NCBI RefSeq assembly: GCF_958295425.1
Contig: NC_081149.1
Location: 8,375,654-8,439,653 of the forward strand
Direction of reading: 5' to 3'
Source of the DNA: Solea solea
Lineage: Eukaryota; Chordata; Actinopteri; Pleuronectiformes; Soleidae
Length of the DNA: 64,000 nt
The position numbers and the translations under genes were made by a program. The notes beneath the pieces were generated by a model. It made no database searches, was not told where the DNA came from, and saw only the letters and a list, made by a program, of their open reading frames with translations. Positions 24,232 to 55,256 of the stretch are shown here, one piece after another. Within the stretch, counting starts at the first letter, position 1; every line of letters begins with the position of its first letter.

Positions 24232-26781
24232 GTGCATGTGTGTTCACTCAGGAATGTGGTTTTGTTCTCCGTGCCCGACATCTGTGGCCTTTCTCTCTTT
24301 GACGTGTTTTCGCAGATTCCTTTTTCTCACTGCCACGGACAAGAAGAGAAAGAAAAAAAAAAAGAAGTGAATGCGAGCTCCATTATGTTGCTAGAACGAG
24401 GAGCCACGGGTTGTTGTGAAACATGTTTGTCTCGTCTGCGTGGCAAAAAATCCTTAAAGCGCAGATTTGGCCGCGTAATACGTTTTACTGTGTTTCCTCC
24501 CGAGGAAACGTTTGGCCTCTTGATGAGGAAAACCTTGTCCATGTGTGAGTCGCAAAAACATAAGCACATGCCTCAAGAATTTCAGGGGATCGACCTGGCC
24601 TCTCGGTTCAAGCTGAAGGCCTCTCGTATGAAGAGAGGGAGGCCCCCACGCCGCTTTTCCATGATCTTTGCAAAGGAATATACCCAGGGACCCCCTCTGA
24701 CGCAATACCACTTTTGAAGACTGTTCAGGCCAAATGGCTGTCGAGGAATGCTTTATTCGTAGATCTTTGTCCTTATTAGAAATTCAAATGATGCAACTCT
24801 TTGCTGCGTTTTGTTTTTGCAAAAATGACTCAAAGAGAGAGCAACAGATGTTCTTCAAATCCCCAAACAGGAGTTTATTTGGCTCTGGGTTTAGCTGTTT
24901 GGTTGTTTTATGCATTTCACATCTGTTTATTCTCCTAAGTTAGAAGTCTTTGAGGTCCGTCGGCTTGGGGGAAAAACACCACAGCACATTCTGCAGACGG
25001 AACCCGAGCCATTATGTGTGGAGAGTGACTACAGCGCAGGGTGCCATCAAAGGCAAACAGGAACAGAGTTGTTTTTAAAGCTGCGGCGCGTAACGCTCGG
25101 TGGTTTTTGTTGTTGTTGTTGATGTTCTTGTGCCTCTGTTTGGTCTCTGTGAACAGGAGTGATGCAACATTAATGTGTATGCTGCTCCCTTCATGTGAAA
25201 TGGGCTCCGTCAAGCAATACTATCAGAGCAGACTGCGGGAGCAGACGGGTTTATCTCTTCAAACTGCTGAACGACCAGTTTTTGAGCGGCGGAATTCCCT
25301 TCCTCAGCTTTAATGCTTTTCAGTCATACTGTTAGCAGCTGTCTCACGTCATGCTACATTCCAGTTATTCAGAATTTCCAAGTTTCTACTCGGAGCAATC
25401 TTTCAAACTCCAACACCAATTTTATCCACGGACGCAGGTGTTTCTCATGTTTATTTCTGTTTTTAAGAACTGCGGTCAAGGTGACGTCACCGTCTTCCGA
25501 CTTCCGATGTAAATGAAACACACCACACTTACTAGGGCAATGTTGCCGTGTCGACATAAAACAAATCACTTCCTGGGCGACACAATATCTTAACACTGCT
25601 GGACTGAGAAAACACGTGGCTAAATCAGCATTGTGTGTGCTCATTTGAAATGGTTTTTAATCTAACAGACATTTGTTAAAAAAAAGTTCAACTTTATGCA
25701 TGTGCAAAGTCCTCGAATGTAAAAACATGACGAATATCCCAAAAGGAGCAGCCACACCCAGAGGGTACTGTTCCCTCCATGAAGCCTGCGGCTCAGAGCG
25801 CTGCAGAGAATTATTTGCCCTCTTACTGACATATCACTTATCACATGCTCACTTAAATTGTTTAGTTGGCAGAAACTTGTGTCAGCACCGGGGGCTAAAT
25901 ATATCCGCTCCGAGTTAAATAAGGGCATGGAGCGGCTCAGGAAAGCCCACTGTAAGTGGATACAACCAGCGAGACACAGCCGCGAATCGATAGACGACAT
26001 TGTCTCGCAGCAGAAAATACATCAGTGACTATAAAGGAAAGTATTCCTGCGTGACACTCTATCTCCAGGAATGTTTCCACATGCACATACGGCCCTGTAA
26101 AGTTCAGCATAACTGTAACTGTTATGATGATGCGAGGCTTTAGTTTTAATGTCTCTGATGAGGACGTGGAGTGGTGTCCCCCCCCCCCACCCCCCCGCCC
26201 CCCCGCAGACACAGAGACCTCAAGATAATGAGATGGAAATATCACGGACACAAGGTGCCGTCCAGCGATGGGACATACTATGTATGGGCCATCATGTTGT
26301 GGTTGTGAATGAGACTTGTTTATCCTTTTTGCTGACCATGTGACTCACACTCCCACGCCCATTCGAAGGGTGTTTCCATGGCAGCAGGCGAGCATGGAAC
26401 AGTGCACTCGTAGTCATGCTGGTCTGTAGGTCCTGAAATGGAGCCTTGGGGAGGGAGGGGGGGGGGGGGGTTGAGAGGGATGTGTGCCTTTCACAAGATC
26501 ACAGCTCAGCGCTCTCTCGCTTTTTTTGGCCATGGCGGCAGTCTGGAAAGCATGTGCCTCACTGTAATGAGCACACAGAGGCTTTTCTAAAAACTGCACT
26601 GGCAAAAACAAACTTGCACATGGTCAAAGGGCTTAAAATGCAAAGTGGTGTGGAGCGAGGGAGCGACGCGGGCTGCCAGTTTCTAATCTTGCGTGGTCTA
26701 GTGAACTACATTGTCAAGGCCTCCCCTTACAAGCAAATAAAGGCGCTCTCCTCCAGTTATATGTTGTTTCATGGAGCTGTG

Positions 26782-26795
26782 CTGCCCTCTAGTGG
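26782..26795 (-). promoter_or_regulatory. CTCF-consensus motif
   Basis: The minus strand reads CCACTAGAGGGCAG, matching CCASYAGRKGGCRS at all 14 positions. It lies 0.7 kb upstream of the mafk coding exons, in opposite orientation to the CTCF-like core at 20,428. Occupancy is not shown by sequence. Confidence 0.45.
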
Positions 26796-27519
26796 CACGT
26801 GCAGAACCAGCATGCAAACACAAATGTTGACTCATGACATGGCAGTGTCTGTGTTGTTGTTGTGTCTCGGTGCAGAAGTGACAAAAACAGATGCCACTTT
26901 TCTCCTTTTTTGTGTTCGCTATCTGCAGTAAACATGCGACATGTAGAAGTATTCAGATCTGAGGAAAAAGTATTAGTACAGCAATTTAAAGAGTAAAAGT
27001 ACAGCAGAATGTACTCGTAGTAGTAGTTATTGTGTTAAATGTGAGAAAGTTACAGAATGACTGAAGCTCCCGAGTTAAAGTTGATAAGAAATTAAGAAGA
27101 AATTGTGGTTTTACATTATTTACGGACAGAAAACCAAAACATTAATTTTTTTTGGAAACGTACTGAATATTTTTATGTTGCTTCGAAGGAAATTTGAAGA
27201 AATTAATTATTGCTCAGCCTTAAATCAGTTTGAATAGTAATACACTTTTGAGCAGTGTTATATATCACTTTATATTATATATAATATGTATATTGCTTTG
27301 ATACATTTTTGCCTTCTCACACTCATCATTTATTTTATTCATGAGTTTTATTTTTGAAATGAAATGAGAATTTTGTGAACTTTGAATCGTTAAATCCGTA
27401 ACAACTTTTGACATTTTAAGTGTGATGAATGATTTATAAATTGTAATATTTAAATATTATTCCTGTTGGACTTTCCAGTGTCTTCTGTGAGATCCCGGCC
27501 ACTTGTCTGCATGCAGGGA

Positions 27520-28106
27520 ATGACGACTCAGTTCAAGACGAGCAAAGCTTTAAAGGTAAGTGTGAGGAAGTGAGTCCGAGACGGTGTTTCCTCTCATGTA
27601 TCGACTCAATGATTCATTTTCATATGCAGATGTGCTCGTATGTGTCTTCCACTCTCCACGTGCTACAGGTCAAGAGGGAGGTGGTGGAAAATGCCCCAGC
27701 GGTCAGCGACGACGAGCTGGTGGCCATGTCCGTGCGCGAGCTCAACCAGCACCTGCGCGGGCTGACCAAGGACGACGTCGTGCGGTTGAAGCAGAGGCGA
27801 CGCACTCTCAAGAACCGGGGCTACGCCGCCAGCTGCCGCATCAAGCGTGTCACCCAGAAGGAGGAGCTGGAGAGACAGAAGATCGACCTGCAGCAAGAGG
27901 TGGACAAGCTGGCCCGGGAGAACGCCAGCATGAGGCTGGAGCTGGACGCCCTGCGAGCCAAGTATGAGGCCCTGCAGTGTTTCGCCCGGACTGTGACCCG
28001 CGGGCCCCTCTCGCCGGGCAAGGTGGCGACCACCAGCGTCATCACCATCGTCAAGTCGGCCAACCACAACAACTCCAGCCCAACGCCATTTTCAGCGCAG
28101 TCCTAG
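27520..28106 (+). CDS. mafk: Small Maf bZIP transcription factor MafK (157 aa)
   Basis: Coding exons 27520-27555 and 27669-28106 (exon 2 begins at 27479). MafK has no activation domain: homodimers repress, and heterodimers with CNC factors (NF-E2 p45, Nrf1/2, Bach) bind MARE/ARE sites in the nucleus. Visible: the extended homology region (about residues 25-50, [12 protein letters not shown]), the Maf basic-region signature [12 protein letters not shown] (61-72), and a regular heptad zipper L79, L86, L93, M100, L107, L114. A sumoylation-type VKRE motif is at 13-16. The C-terminal [12 protein letters not shown] and neighbouring ints1 and tmem184a favour MafK over MafG or MafF. ATG 27520 (G at -3) gives the family N-terminus MTT; an in-frame ATG at 27511 has a weak context. 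Human MafK has 156 residues. Confidence 0.94.
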
Positions 28107-30654
28107 TGGCGTCAGGACTGGGCTCTTCTCCTTCTGCCTGGTCCTTCCCGGTTCTGACCCCTCTGACCCCGAACCCACTCATCCTGTACTGAGAAGGACG
28201 CTCGGTAGTTTAGACTGAGGGATGGGATGGGGCGGCGAACTCTATGTGATGTTATTCTGAATTCACGACTGCGTCTCCCTCCTTTCCGTCTGATTCACAC
28301 ATTGTCTGTGCACTGTGCAAATCCCCCCCCACATCCCGCACCGCCCAGCACCAGCAGGGTAATGGGCCTCTGTGACCTGACCTCCCTGACTGATAACAGA
28401 GATTTGCTTTTACTTAGGCGTGAAGACAAAAAAAAAAAAAAAAAGAGTTTGACATGCCTTTAATGAGGCAGCACTGGCCAAGGACAGCTCCAATACTTAT
28501 TGCCATCAGGACATAACATAAAGGATTTGAGAAGCTTGGAGAAGTGACAGTAAAGCTCTTAACACCTTTTCCAAATGTGTCCTTTAAGGTAAAAGTGCCT
28601 CAGTGTAAACAAAGCCTTTAAAAAAAGGATCTTTTATTGATCTCATGTGTTGGGAATGGACGTAGCCTTCCAGTTTGAAAAGTGACGCTTAGGAAGTAAA
28701 AGTTAGCCACCAGGAGTTCAGCTTGAATCAATAACCTGCACCCCACCGCATCATCCCCCCACCCCCCACCCTCCAATCCTCTAGCAAAGCCCCTGCAGGT
28801 TTTTTTAATCGCTCCATCTTTGCAACGGGGATCCGGTCTTTTTACGACCGCGGTTGTCGTAAAGAAATTCTACTCACGGCTCTTCACGCTCCGTTGGGAG
28901 AACTGGGCTTGATCACTGACCAGTGTTTAGCCAATGGGCTGCAGCAGTGGAACATTAGCGCTCATATCTCCGTCCTGATTATGCAAAGTTGTGCTCAGTG
29001 GTCACTCATGTTAAATTGTGCATGTGCCATTTAGGAGCTAATGGCCAGTGCTCCACAGGAAAGACCCTGTGACTCATTTTCTTTTTTTTTTTTGGAATTT
29101 GGAAGTTTTCATTTGTTGGAGAACTTTTGAGAACGTTTTGTGCAAATCTATATCGACTCCACATATTGAGGTAGCCGTCTCGGGCCTTTGTGCCAACCTT
29201 CTGGCAACTGCCCAAATATGGAAAAAGAAATCACACCTGCAGGGTATGTTTTCTGCAGCTCTGATTTCCAAAGCAGCAAATCTCCTTCATTTCAATTTGC
29301 TGTCACAATAGCTCATCCACAAAACACTCGACTTGAGCTGGTGTTGAATTTTGTCAGCGAGGCTGAGAAGTGATTTTCACATTGACCCGAGTTAAAAACA
29401 TTGGTGAGGTGCTGCATGGTTTCTCTCTCTGCAGCCATTTTCCCCTTGAGCAATAATTCACCTTTTCTGCTTATATGAAGTGCATGAGTTGAATTATATA
29501 CATATATTTCCAATTTCAACAGATTTAACTGACGGCAGACTTGGGAGGACTAAAATGTAAAAATGGAATGGTTGACTTAAGGATCAGACTTCTTTGGTTT
29601 TCGACGTTGCCCAGGATCGCTCCTTGTTTTAGCACTTATGAGGAAACTGTTAGGATGCAGTATAAAAGAAAGAAACCAGATGCGATTAAAGATGGTGTGA
29701 CCACTTATTGCCGGGTCAGGCCTTGCGTAACTTGGGATGTTTCTGCAACAGCACTTACTGGGTGATGTCTTTGCCTGGGTCCTTTTAAAAATGCCACTCT
29801 TTGATAGGTAATCCATATTGGATATAGTGTAACGAGAGCGGTCCTTTACGAGTGAAACGCAATTCAGCCGACTTCCTGTATATTACAGATTACAGACGAC
29901 GACAAAACTCCCACTGCCTCCCACTTTTTGTCTCATGTGAAGATCTCCATCCGTCCACATAGAAATCATTCCTACTGCTGGGTCACGAGACGCGCTGCTG
30001 CCGGTGTTGGTTCACTCTGAAACAGTAGCCATTCACTTTGCTTTTGACACACTCTTTTGCAAGAGAACTCCTGACGCTCATCTCTACAAAAAAAACAAAA
30101 ACAAAAAAAACAGTCTTTGTCAACAAACACACTTCCTTCCTCCTGTTGTACGTTTTTTTTTTTTTTTAGAGATATTTAAATATGAGATTCACTTGAAAAA
30201 TCAAGCCGTTCTTACCGAGGATCCATTCCTTAATTTGGAGTGAAGTGAATAGAGATTGTTCAATGTCGGGATTTTCACTTGGCTAAGAGGACATGACTGT
30301 TCTTCCCCCTTTTGTTCCATAGCTGCAAAGAACAGTGCGGGGAACTTTGCTGCTGTACGACCTGCTGTGATTTTTTTAAGCAGGGGCATTGCTGTGTTCT
30401 TACTTCTTCATTTTTGTATGTTTTCTATGTAGATACAACCTATGTCCTCTTTCTGATACCTAGTTTTATATGCATATACAGTCTATTATATATATATATA
30501 TATATTACATATTTTTCTATATTTATGTCTTTTACTATCCCGGGAGTGGTGTGATTATGTAATCATTCTTTGAAGTCTAATTATGTTGAAGATGACCCTT
30601 TTTTTTTTTTCTGAAAAAGAAAACTATTGTCATAGCTTAAAACTTCCTTGTGAA

Positions 30655-30835
30655 TATATCTATCTATATATAGATATATATATCTATCTATATATATAGA
30701 TATATATATCTATACACATATATATATATATCTATACACATATATGTATATATATCTATACACATATATGTACATATATATGTACACATATATATACATA
30801 TATGTACATATATATATATGTACATATATATGTAC
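30655..30835. repeat. Complex TATA/TATC/CATA microsatellite
   Basis: About 180 bp of ATATAGATAT, TATCTATCTA, TATACACATATA and ATGTACATATAT units, strongly self-complementary. It would lie inside the mafk 3' UTR. Confidence 0.95.
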
Positions 30836-32531
30836 AACATTCGTCATGTTTTATACACAATATTAAGTAAAACAACAGATAATGCAGATTAAATGTAGTA
30901 TAGTGAGAGGTTGCAAGTCAAACTATCTATGCAAAGGAGCATTTTAACAGAATTTAAAGGATCATGTAGATGGAAAACTACACTTGTACAGCACAGATAT
31001 CACAGAAAATATGTTGTTTTTTTTGTTTTTTTGCGTAACTCAAAAGAACAGCACATTACAAAACTGCCTAATGTCGATTAAAGAGTCCACCACTACTGAG
31101 GACTCTGACGTAGAGCTTAGCTGACATTTTCAAAAGTATGATGTTGATGATGATGATGATGATGGTAAGGCTTTTTATAATCGCTTACCTGAAAAGGAAG
31201 TTCGGAGCTGCTAAAGACCGTCCACCTTGACCTGTTAAAAGTTTAAAAGTCACATGAGTCGGAGGAACATGTTTACATAAGTCATTTTTCTTTCTTTTTT
31301 TTCCAGCATGTTATCTTACAAAGACAAAACTGCTCTAAGCTTTTTTTCTGAGAACAGTACAATGACCGGAAGCAGACTGTATGTGGATCACAGGTGAATG
31401 CGTTATAGCTGCACTCCGTGCGTTTCACAAACTGTGCTATAATTAAAGACAAACCTCCCCGCAGGTGAATAAAGTACTTTGTTCTTGTGCGACCCGGGAA
31501 AGGTCAGTTAAAACATGTGTTGTTATTAAATTAAATGAAATTAAATTAAATCTCACCACAAGCTAATACTTTGCCAGACACGGTAATTAAAGTTTTCAGA
31601 CAAGGTTCTTTTTCCACTTCAAAAAAAAGTAAAGCTGCGAAAACTTTTTTCCAAATCAATTTAGGAAGCATTATGCAGATATGAATATTTTATGGGGCGA
31701 AAGGAGGCATAAACATTACCTTCTGTGGATGTTTACTAAAAACTGGTCTGAGCAGCCTTCTTTCCTCTGTGATGCTTGTTGAACCCAGGAGCTGTTTAAG
31801 ATATCAACTGTTATTTTTTTTTTTTTCCTTTTTGTTTTGTAAAACAAAAAAAAAAAAAAACAAAGAAAAAAGACGACAATGCAATTATATGTACACAAAC
31901 GAGGTTTCTTACAATTTCTTGATATAGTAGATAAGCTTTCAGACACGAGCTCTGCCCGGCTCTACAAAGCTGCAGAGTTTCACTTTAGCCATGTCAGATT
32001 TATTATAGTAGATTGATGAGACTGTAAATGTACATTTACATTTAGAGAAAAAAAAAGCTCCCACGTCCTAGGGGTGGAGCTTATGTGTATGGCTGTGGGT
32101 GAAATAACGCATGAAATCCATTGAACGTTGGTTCAAAAGAAGCAGTTTCTATGTTGAGTTTGTACTTGTTTGTACTAGAGATAAATGGATTTCTGTGTCG
32201 TATCCTCACGGCAACTTTAATGAGGTTTCTAATGTGTGACTGTAAAGGAAGGACAGTAATAAGGCAGCACATCCACGAGTATGTACCCTTCATCAGCTTG
32301 TCATTATTCTGCTCATATATATTTTTTATATTTATTTCCTCAATTTGTGTAATTAAAGCAAAAAAAATAAATAAACACCTAAATTATTTTTTATTTTACA
32401 TTCATTTATTTACATGTTTTCTTCTGGATGAACTACCCTCATGTACAAATCTGTATTTGTTTCTGCTCTGATTTAAAATATGGTAAATTATTCCTATAAA
32501 TAGATCTGCTGTGTCTTGTTTTGTACTTCAA

Positions 32532-32537
32532 AATAAA
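32532..32537 (+). terminator. mafk: mafk polyadenylation signal candidate
   Basis: AATAAA in TTCAAAATAAAGC, followed by T-rich TTTTTGTCCCC. It is the last good plus-strand signal before the tmem184a 3' end. Confidence 0.55.
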
Positions 32538-32621
32538 GCTTTTTGTCCCCACCCCTCATCTATAAAGGCACCAGTATTCAATTCAATTCAACGTGAATTA
32601 CAGAGGCAAAAAAACCACAAT

Positions 32622-32627
32622 TTTATT
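32622..32627 (-). terminator. tmem184a: tmem184a polyadenylation signal candidate
   Basis: The minus strand reads AATAAA, followed by ATTGTGGTTTTTTTGCC, a U/GU-rich downstream element. It is about 1.2 kb beyond the tmem184a stop codon. Confidence 0.55.
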
Positions 32628-33856
32628 TGCCAAATTAACAAGTATTGTGTACACGTATATTTAACTGCAAAATGAATTTAGGCTTTCCCTGAAAGACAGC
32701 TAGCATTGGCACAAGAGAGTTTCAAAATTCATACAACTATAACTTTCCATACAAAACTCCCTACCGGTATGAAAGCTACAGTATTACGTGCATCTCCCAT
32801 GTGAATAAAAAAAAGGTCGAGGAGACTGTTACAGTTTGTGATTATGCTCTCCTCCACACAGAATCTGGTTTGGTCCGACTATGACTGAAGAGCACACACT
32901 TTAAATAAAATTAAATCTTCCCTTAATTCTCATAATATTAAGAAAGACTTTTGTTGTTTTAAAAGCAAACACAAAACACCACAATTACAATTCAATTCTG
33001 AACACGTTTCATAATCACTGTGAGGATTTAAATTATGTCATGATTAACACATCGAGAAAAAAAAAAAAAAGCCTCTCATTTGTTAAGAGTGTACGTTACA
33101 AGCTGCAAAAAGACTAATTATGAAGTTCTAGTAAATGGCTGTCTGGTCTAGTTGCACTGCTCTTTAGCATGCTGGGAAAAATTAATGAGAATAACACAAC
33201 ACCCACAATACAGGAGACAGTTTCATCCGATTTCTTCCCCATTTGTCAGGGAAATCATGCAGAGGAATTCTCAGCAAATACTTGAAACGTATGGATGAGG
33301 CCGTCTCTGAAGTGTCAATCCCAGCCGTCGCCGGCTTTTCCCTCACCTGGAGACGCACGCAGCGTTAATCATCTCCTCGTTCAAACTGACACGCATCAGA
33401 AAGGGAACGTGCCTCGCGCGGCTAGAGGCCAGCTCTGATGTAATCACACAAACAGGATCCAGATCACAGGCACTGGCTCGACACCGCGCGGAGCTCGACT
33501 TAAGGACAAACGCATCACTCCAGACTTCACTGATAAACTTTAGGTGACACTGTTTTCCCTTTTTACTGCTGCCAACATGTTCTTGTGTCATTGAGATAAT
33601 TCGAAAAAAAACTTCTTATCAATTTTATGCTCCTCTCAATGCTGAAATCATTCCCCCCCGCAACAAGATATGAGAATTAAGCAGTCCTTTTTTTATATAT
33701 TTTTTTTAAATACTGGGAAAATGATTATCAACATCTGGATTCCATCCAGCTCTGTGCAGTGTGCGATACAGCTGTTTCCAGCAGGGGGGGTCAGAGATGG
33801 GGGGGGGGGGGTTGTTTTTCAGGGACACAAACACCTGGAGCGTGCTGGGGAAATGC

Positions 33857-53191
<19,335 letters not shown>

Positions 53192-54552
53192 CTGAAATGG
53201 AGAGAAAAGACAAATGTCAGTGGTGGAGGGATTATACGTGAAACCCAAGGACAAATCCCTTTCCGTAAAGACTTAGGACACGCACACACGAGTTAAGAAG
53301 AATCCGCAAAACCCGCATTTTGGATATAATTAAAATGTTGTTAAACAGGGCCCAGAGAGAAAAGTCCCACCTCTCTTTTGCTCCTGCTGCCACTATCTTA
53401 ATCTTCTTCTTATATTTGACGTTTGCTTAGTCTTATCACTTTATGATAACTTTTTCCCTTTCCTCATTTCCCCTGGCATGGTTTATTCTATCTCTGTTAC
53501 TGTGACTGTTTTGTAATGTAGAGTTGTTCAAATAAAGCTTCATTTAAAAAAAGGGTTTGTACTCTGCATGCGCCACAGCTCCACATCTTCTTCTCAATTG
53601 TTGGTGTATTTCCTGTGGCACACTTACAGTGACACACAAAAGCCTGGCATAGTGTATAGTGAAATGCATGTTTCTGGGGCAGGAGAGGAAATGTGTTGTC
53701 GCCCAACAGTAAAAAAAAAAAACACAATAACCCTCAATTTGGAATATTTTCAGAGGTTAACATGCCATCTCAAAAGGCGCTCATCTTAAACACAAACAAA
53801 TCCTTTGAGCATAAGTGCAACAGCGTTAGCAGCTGTGTTAGGATGCTGCACACCAGCTGCTTGGGTTATACTGTTTCAGCAAGACTCTATAGTAAAACAG
53901 TGAAAGTGTTCCAAATGAAGCATACAGCAAGAATTTAGTTGGGCCTTTTACGACACATTTCCTTTTTGGCCCCATTGGCATTAAACTAGTGTTAAAAATC
54001 ATGTTTTGATTCTCCTGTCCCCCTCTAAAAACAGTTTGACTGTTATACACCATTTTAGAAACATGCAATAGATCCTTGCATTGTACTTTATTAATGGATA
54101 ATTTGACAGCATCTCGGGGCAATGTTCCATTTGATTTCAAATGATATAACACAGTAAATAGTGTTAAGAAGGTTGACAATTAGACATGCCTGTTATCACA
54201 GTTATCACAATAAAACATTTTAAAATCAATCGATGTAGCTAATTCTGTGCTATTAAACAGAGGTTGAAGAAACTAATATATTTCGGTTTTTATATGATTT
54301 TGGGCCAGAAACATAACAGTCAAAGCAATTACATGCGTTATCCCTAAAATTGCGTTACACTGAAACTATTGCGTTGTATTGTGATATATACTGTCATTTG
54401 TTCCATTTCCCACTTCCATAATTCAGCTAAGCTTTATACTATCATTACACCTGCTAACACTCAGTTAGAAAAAGACATAATATTATGTACATGCTGCCGT
54501 AGGTCTTCAAACGTTAGCTTTGGTATTCACCTTGTTTACAGTCAACACTCAC

Positions 54553-54800
54553 CTCGTCCCCGGAAGGAGACCAGACACTGATTTATCGCGTTAAAATAAT
54601 ATTAACAACAAAACAGTCCAGGTTTGTCACGTTACAGGTGAACAACCGTCGAGGATAAAACACCTTTCACGAGAACCAAACGAGGGCAACAGCTGCCATT
54701 TGCAAACGGCCCGTCGACTTCATCAACGTCGGGTCCAGGTCGACTGGACTTCCTTGTTTGAGAGGCAGGTGCCTCGATCAGCGAGGGCTAAGTCCACAGT
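54553..54800 (-). other. tmem184a: tmem184a non-coding exon 1 (approximate)
   Basis: A donor (GGGACGAG followed by gtgagtg on the minus strand) lies at 54551-54552, and the coding exon starts exactly at its acceptor, so a 5' UTR exon is required. Upstream sequence becomes GC-richer between 54,650 and 55,040. The 5' end is not defined. Confidence 0.45.
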
Positions 54801-54986
54801 CAGACGGCGAATTAAAAAGAAACACTTGAGTAAAAACCTTTAAAAGGCAGACGCGGTTGAGAAAAAGTGGCGTTTGGCCTCTGAAAGCGGGTAAAAGTCA
54901 AAAACCCTCCGAGCAAACGATGCGGATTTATCCTCAGCCAGTTAGTCAGATGAGCAAGATAAACAGGTTGGGCACAGGTGAAGGGA

Positions 54987-54994
54987 TCACGTGA
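54987..54994. promoter_or_regulatory. Palindromic E-box near the tmem184a 5' end
   Basis: TCACGTGA within GATCACGTGACC, close to the USF/TFE-type and CLEAR consensus GTCACGTGAC (9 of 10). It sits about 0.4 kb upstream of the exon 1 donor. Confidence 0.35.
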
Positions 54995-55116
54995 CCACAC
55001 CTCCGTATCTGTCGTCATCACGTCTGCGGAGGTTTGTTGACACGGAACTAAATAAAGAACTTCACTGATGTATTTTATAATATAATACACATAATAATGA
55101 TTGTAAGGCCGAGTAG

Positions 55117-55156
55117 TGTGTATATATTATATATATGTATATATATATATATACAC

Positions 55157-55217
<61 letters not shown>

Positions 55218-55256
55218 CATATATACATGTGTGTGTATATGTATGTATGTATATAA
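55117..55256. repeat. TATA/CATA microsatellite between psmg3 and tmem184a
   Basis: About 140 bp of alternating TATATA, TATACACATA and TATGTATGTA units. ORFs across it encode only Tyr/Ile runs. Confidence 0.96.

Larger units (their letters stand above)
18365..27478 (+). other. mafk: mafk intron 1 (about 9.1 kb)
   Basis: Runs from gtgagt at 18,365 to ctttccag at 27,478. It contains GT/G simple sequence near 18,415-18,470, a CTCF-bearing dispersed repeat (20,413), a tRNA-derived SINE (20,587), copies of the GGGCTGCAAC repeat (23,094-23,560), a hAT MITE (23,584), a CT microsatellite (24,200) and a perfect CTCF-consensus site (26,782). The longest ORF (24,085-24,717) is built around the CT tract and looks fortuitous. 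I see no further conserved exon, but could miss a small non-coding one. Confidence 0.6.
28107..32560 (+). other. mafk: mafk 3' UTR (inferred extent)
   Basis: No other gene is seen between the stop codon and the AATAAA at 32,532. The stretch has C-rich tracts near 28,320 and 28,750, poly-A/T runs, the large TATA microsatellite at 30,655-30,835, a GAT repeat at 31,140-31,163, and several ATTTA-type AU-rich motifs between 32,320 and 32,410. Earlier poly(A) candidates exist (e.g. AATAAA near 31,469), so shorter isoforms are possible. Confidence 0.5.

Noticed and set aside
24085..24717. 210-codon plus-strand ORF in mafk intron 1
   Set aside because: It is carried through a CT microsatellite (Leu/Ser run) and a poly-A tract, shows no family motif, and no splice signals or homology support it.
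26446..26931. 161-codon plus-strand ORF in mafk intron 1
   Set aside because: Starts in a poly-G tract, contains a CTCF-like site and ordinary intronic sequence, and resembles no known protein.
27663..28067. 134-codon minus-strand ORF opposite mafk
   Set aside because: Antisense shadow of the GC-rich mafk coding exon; its leucine-rich content follows from codon bias of the real gene.
54812..55090. 92-codon minus-strand ORF at the tmem184a 5' region
   Set aside because: Overlaps promoter-type CpG sequence and ends near the microsatellite; no homology, and the tmem184a product is complete without it.
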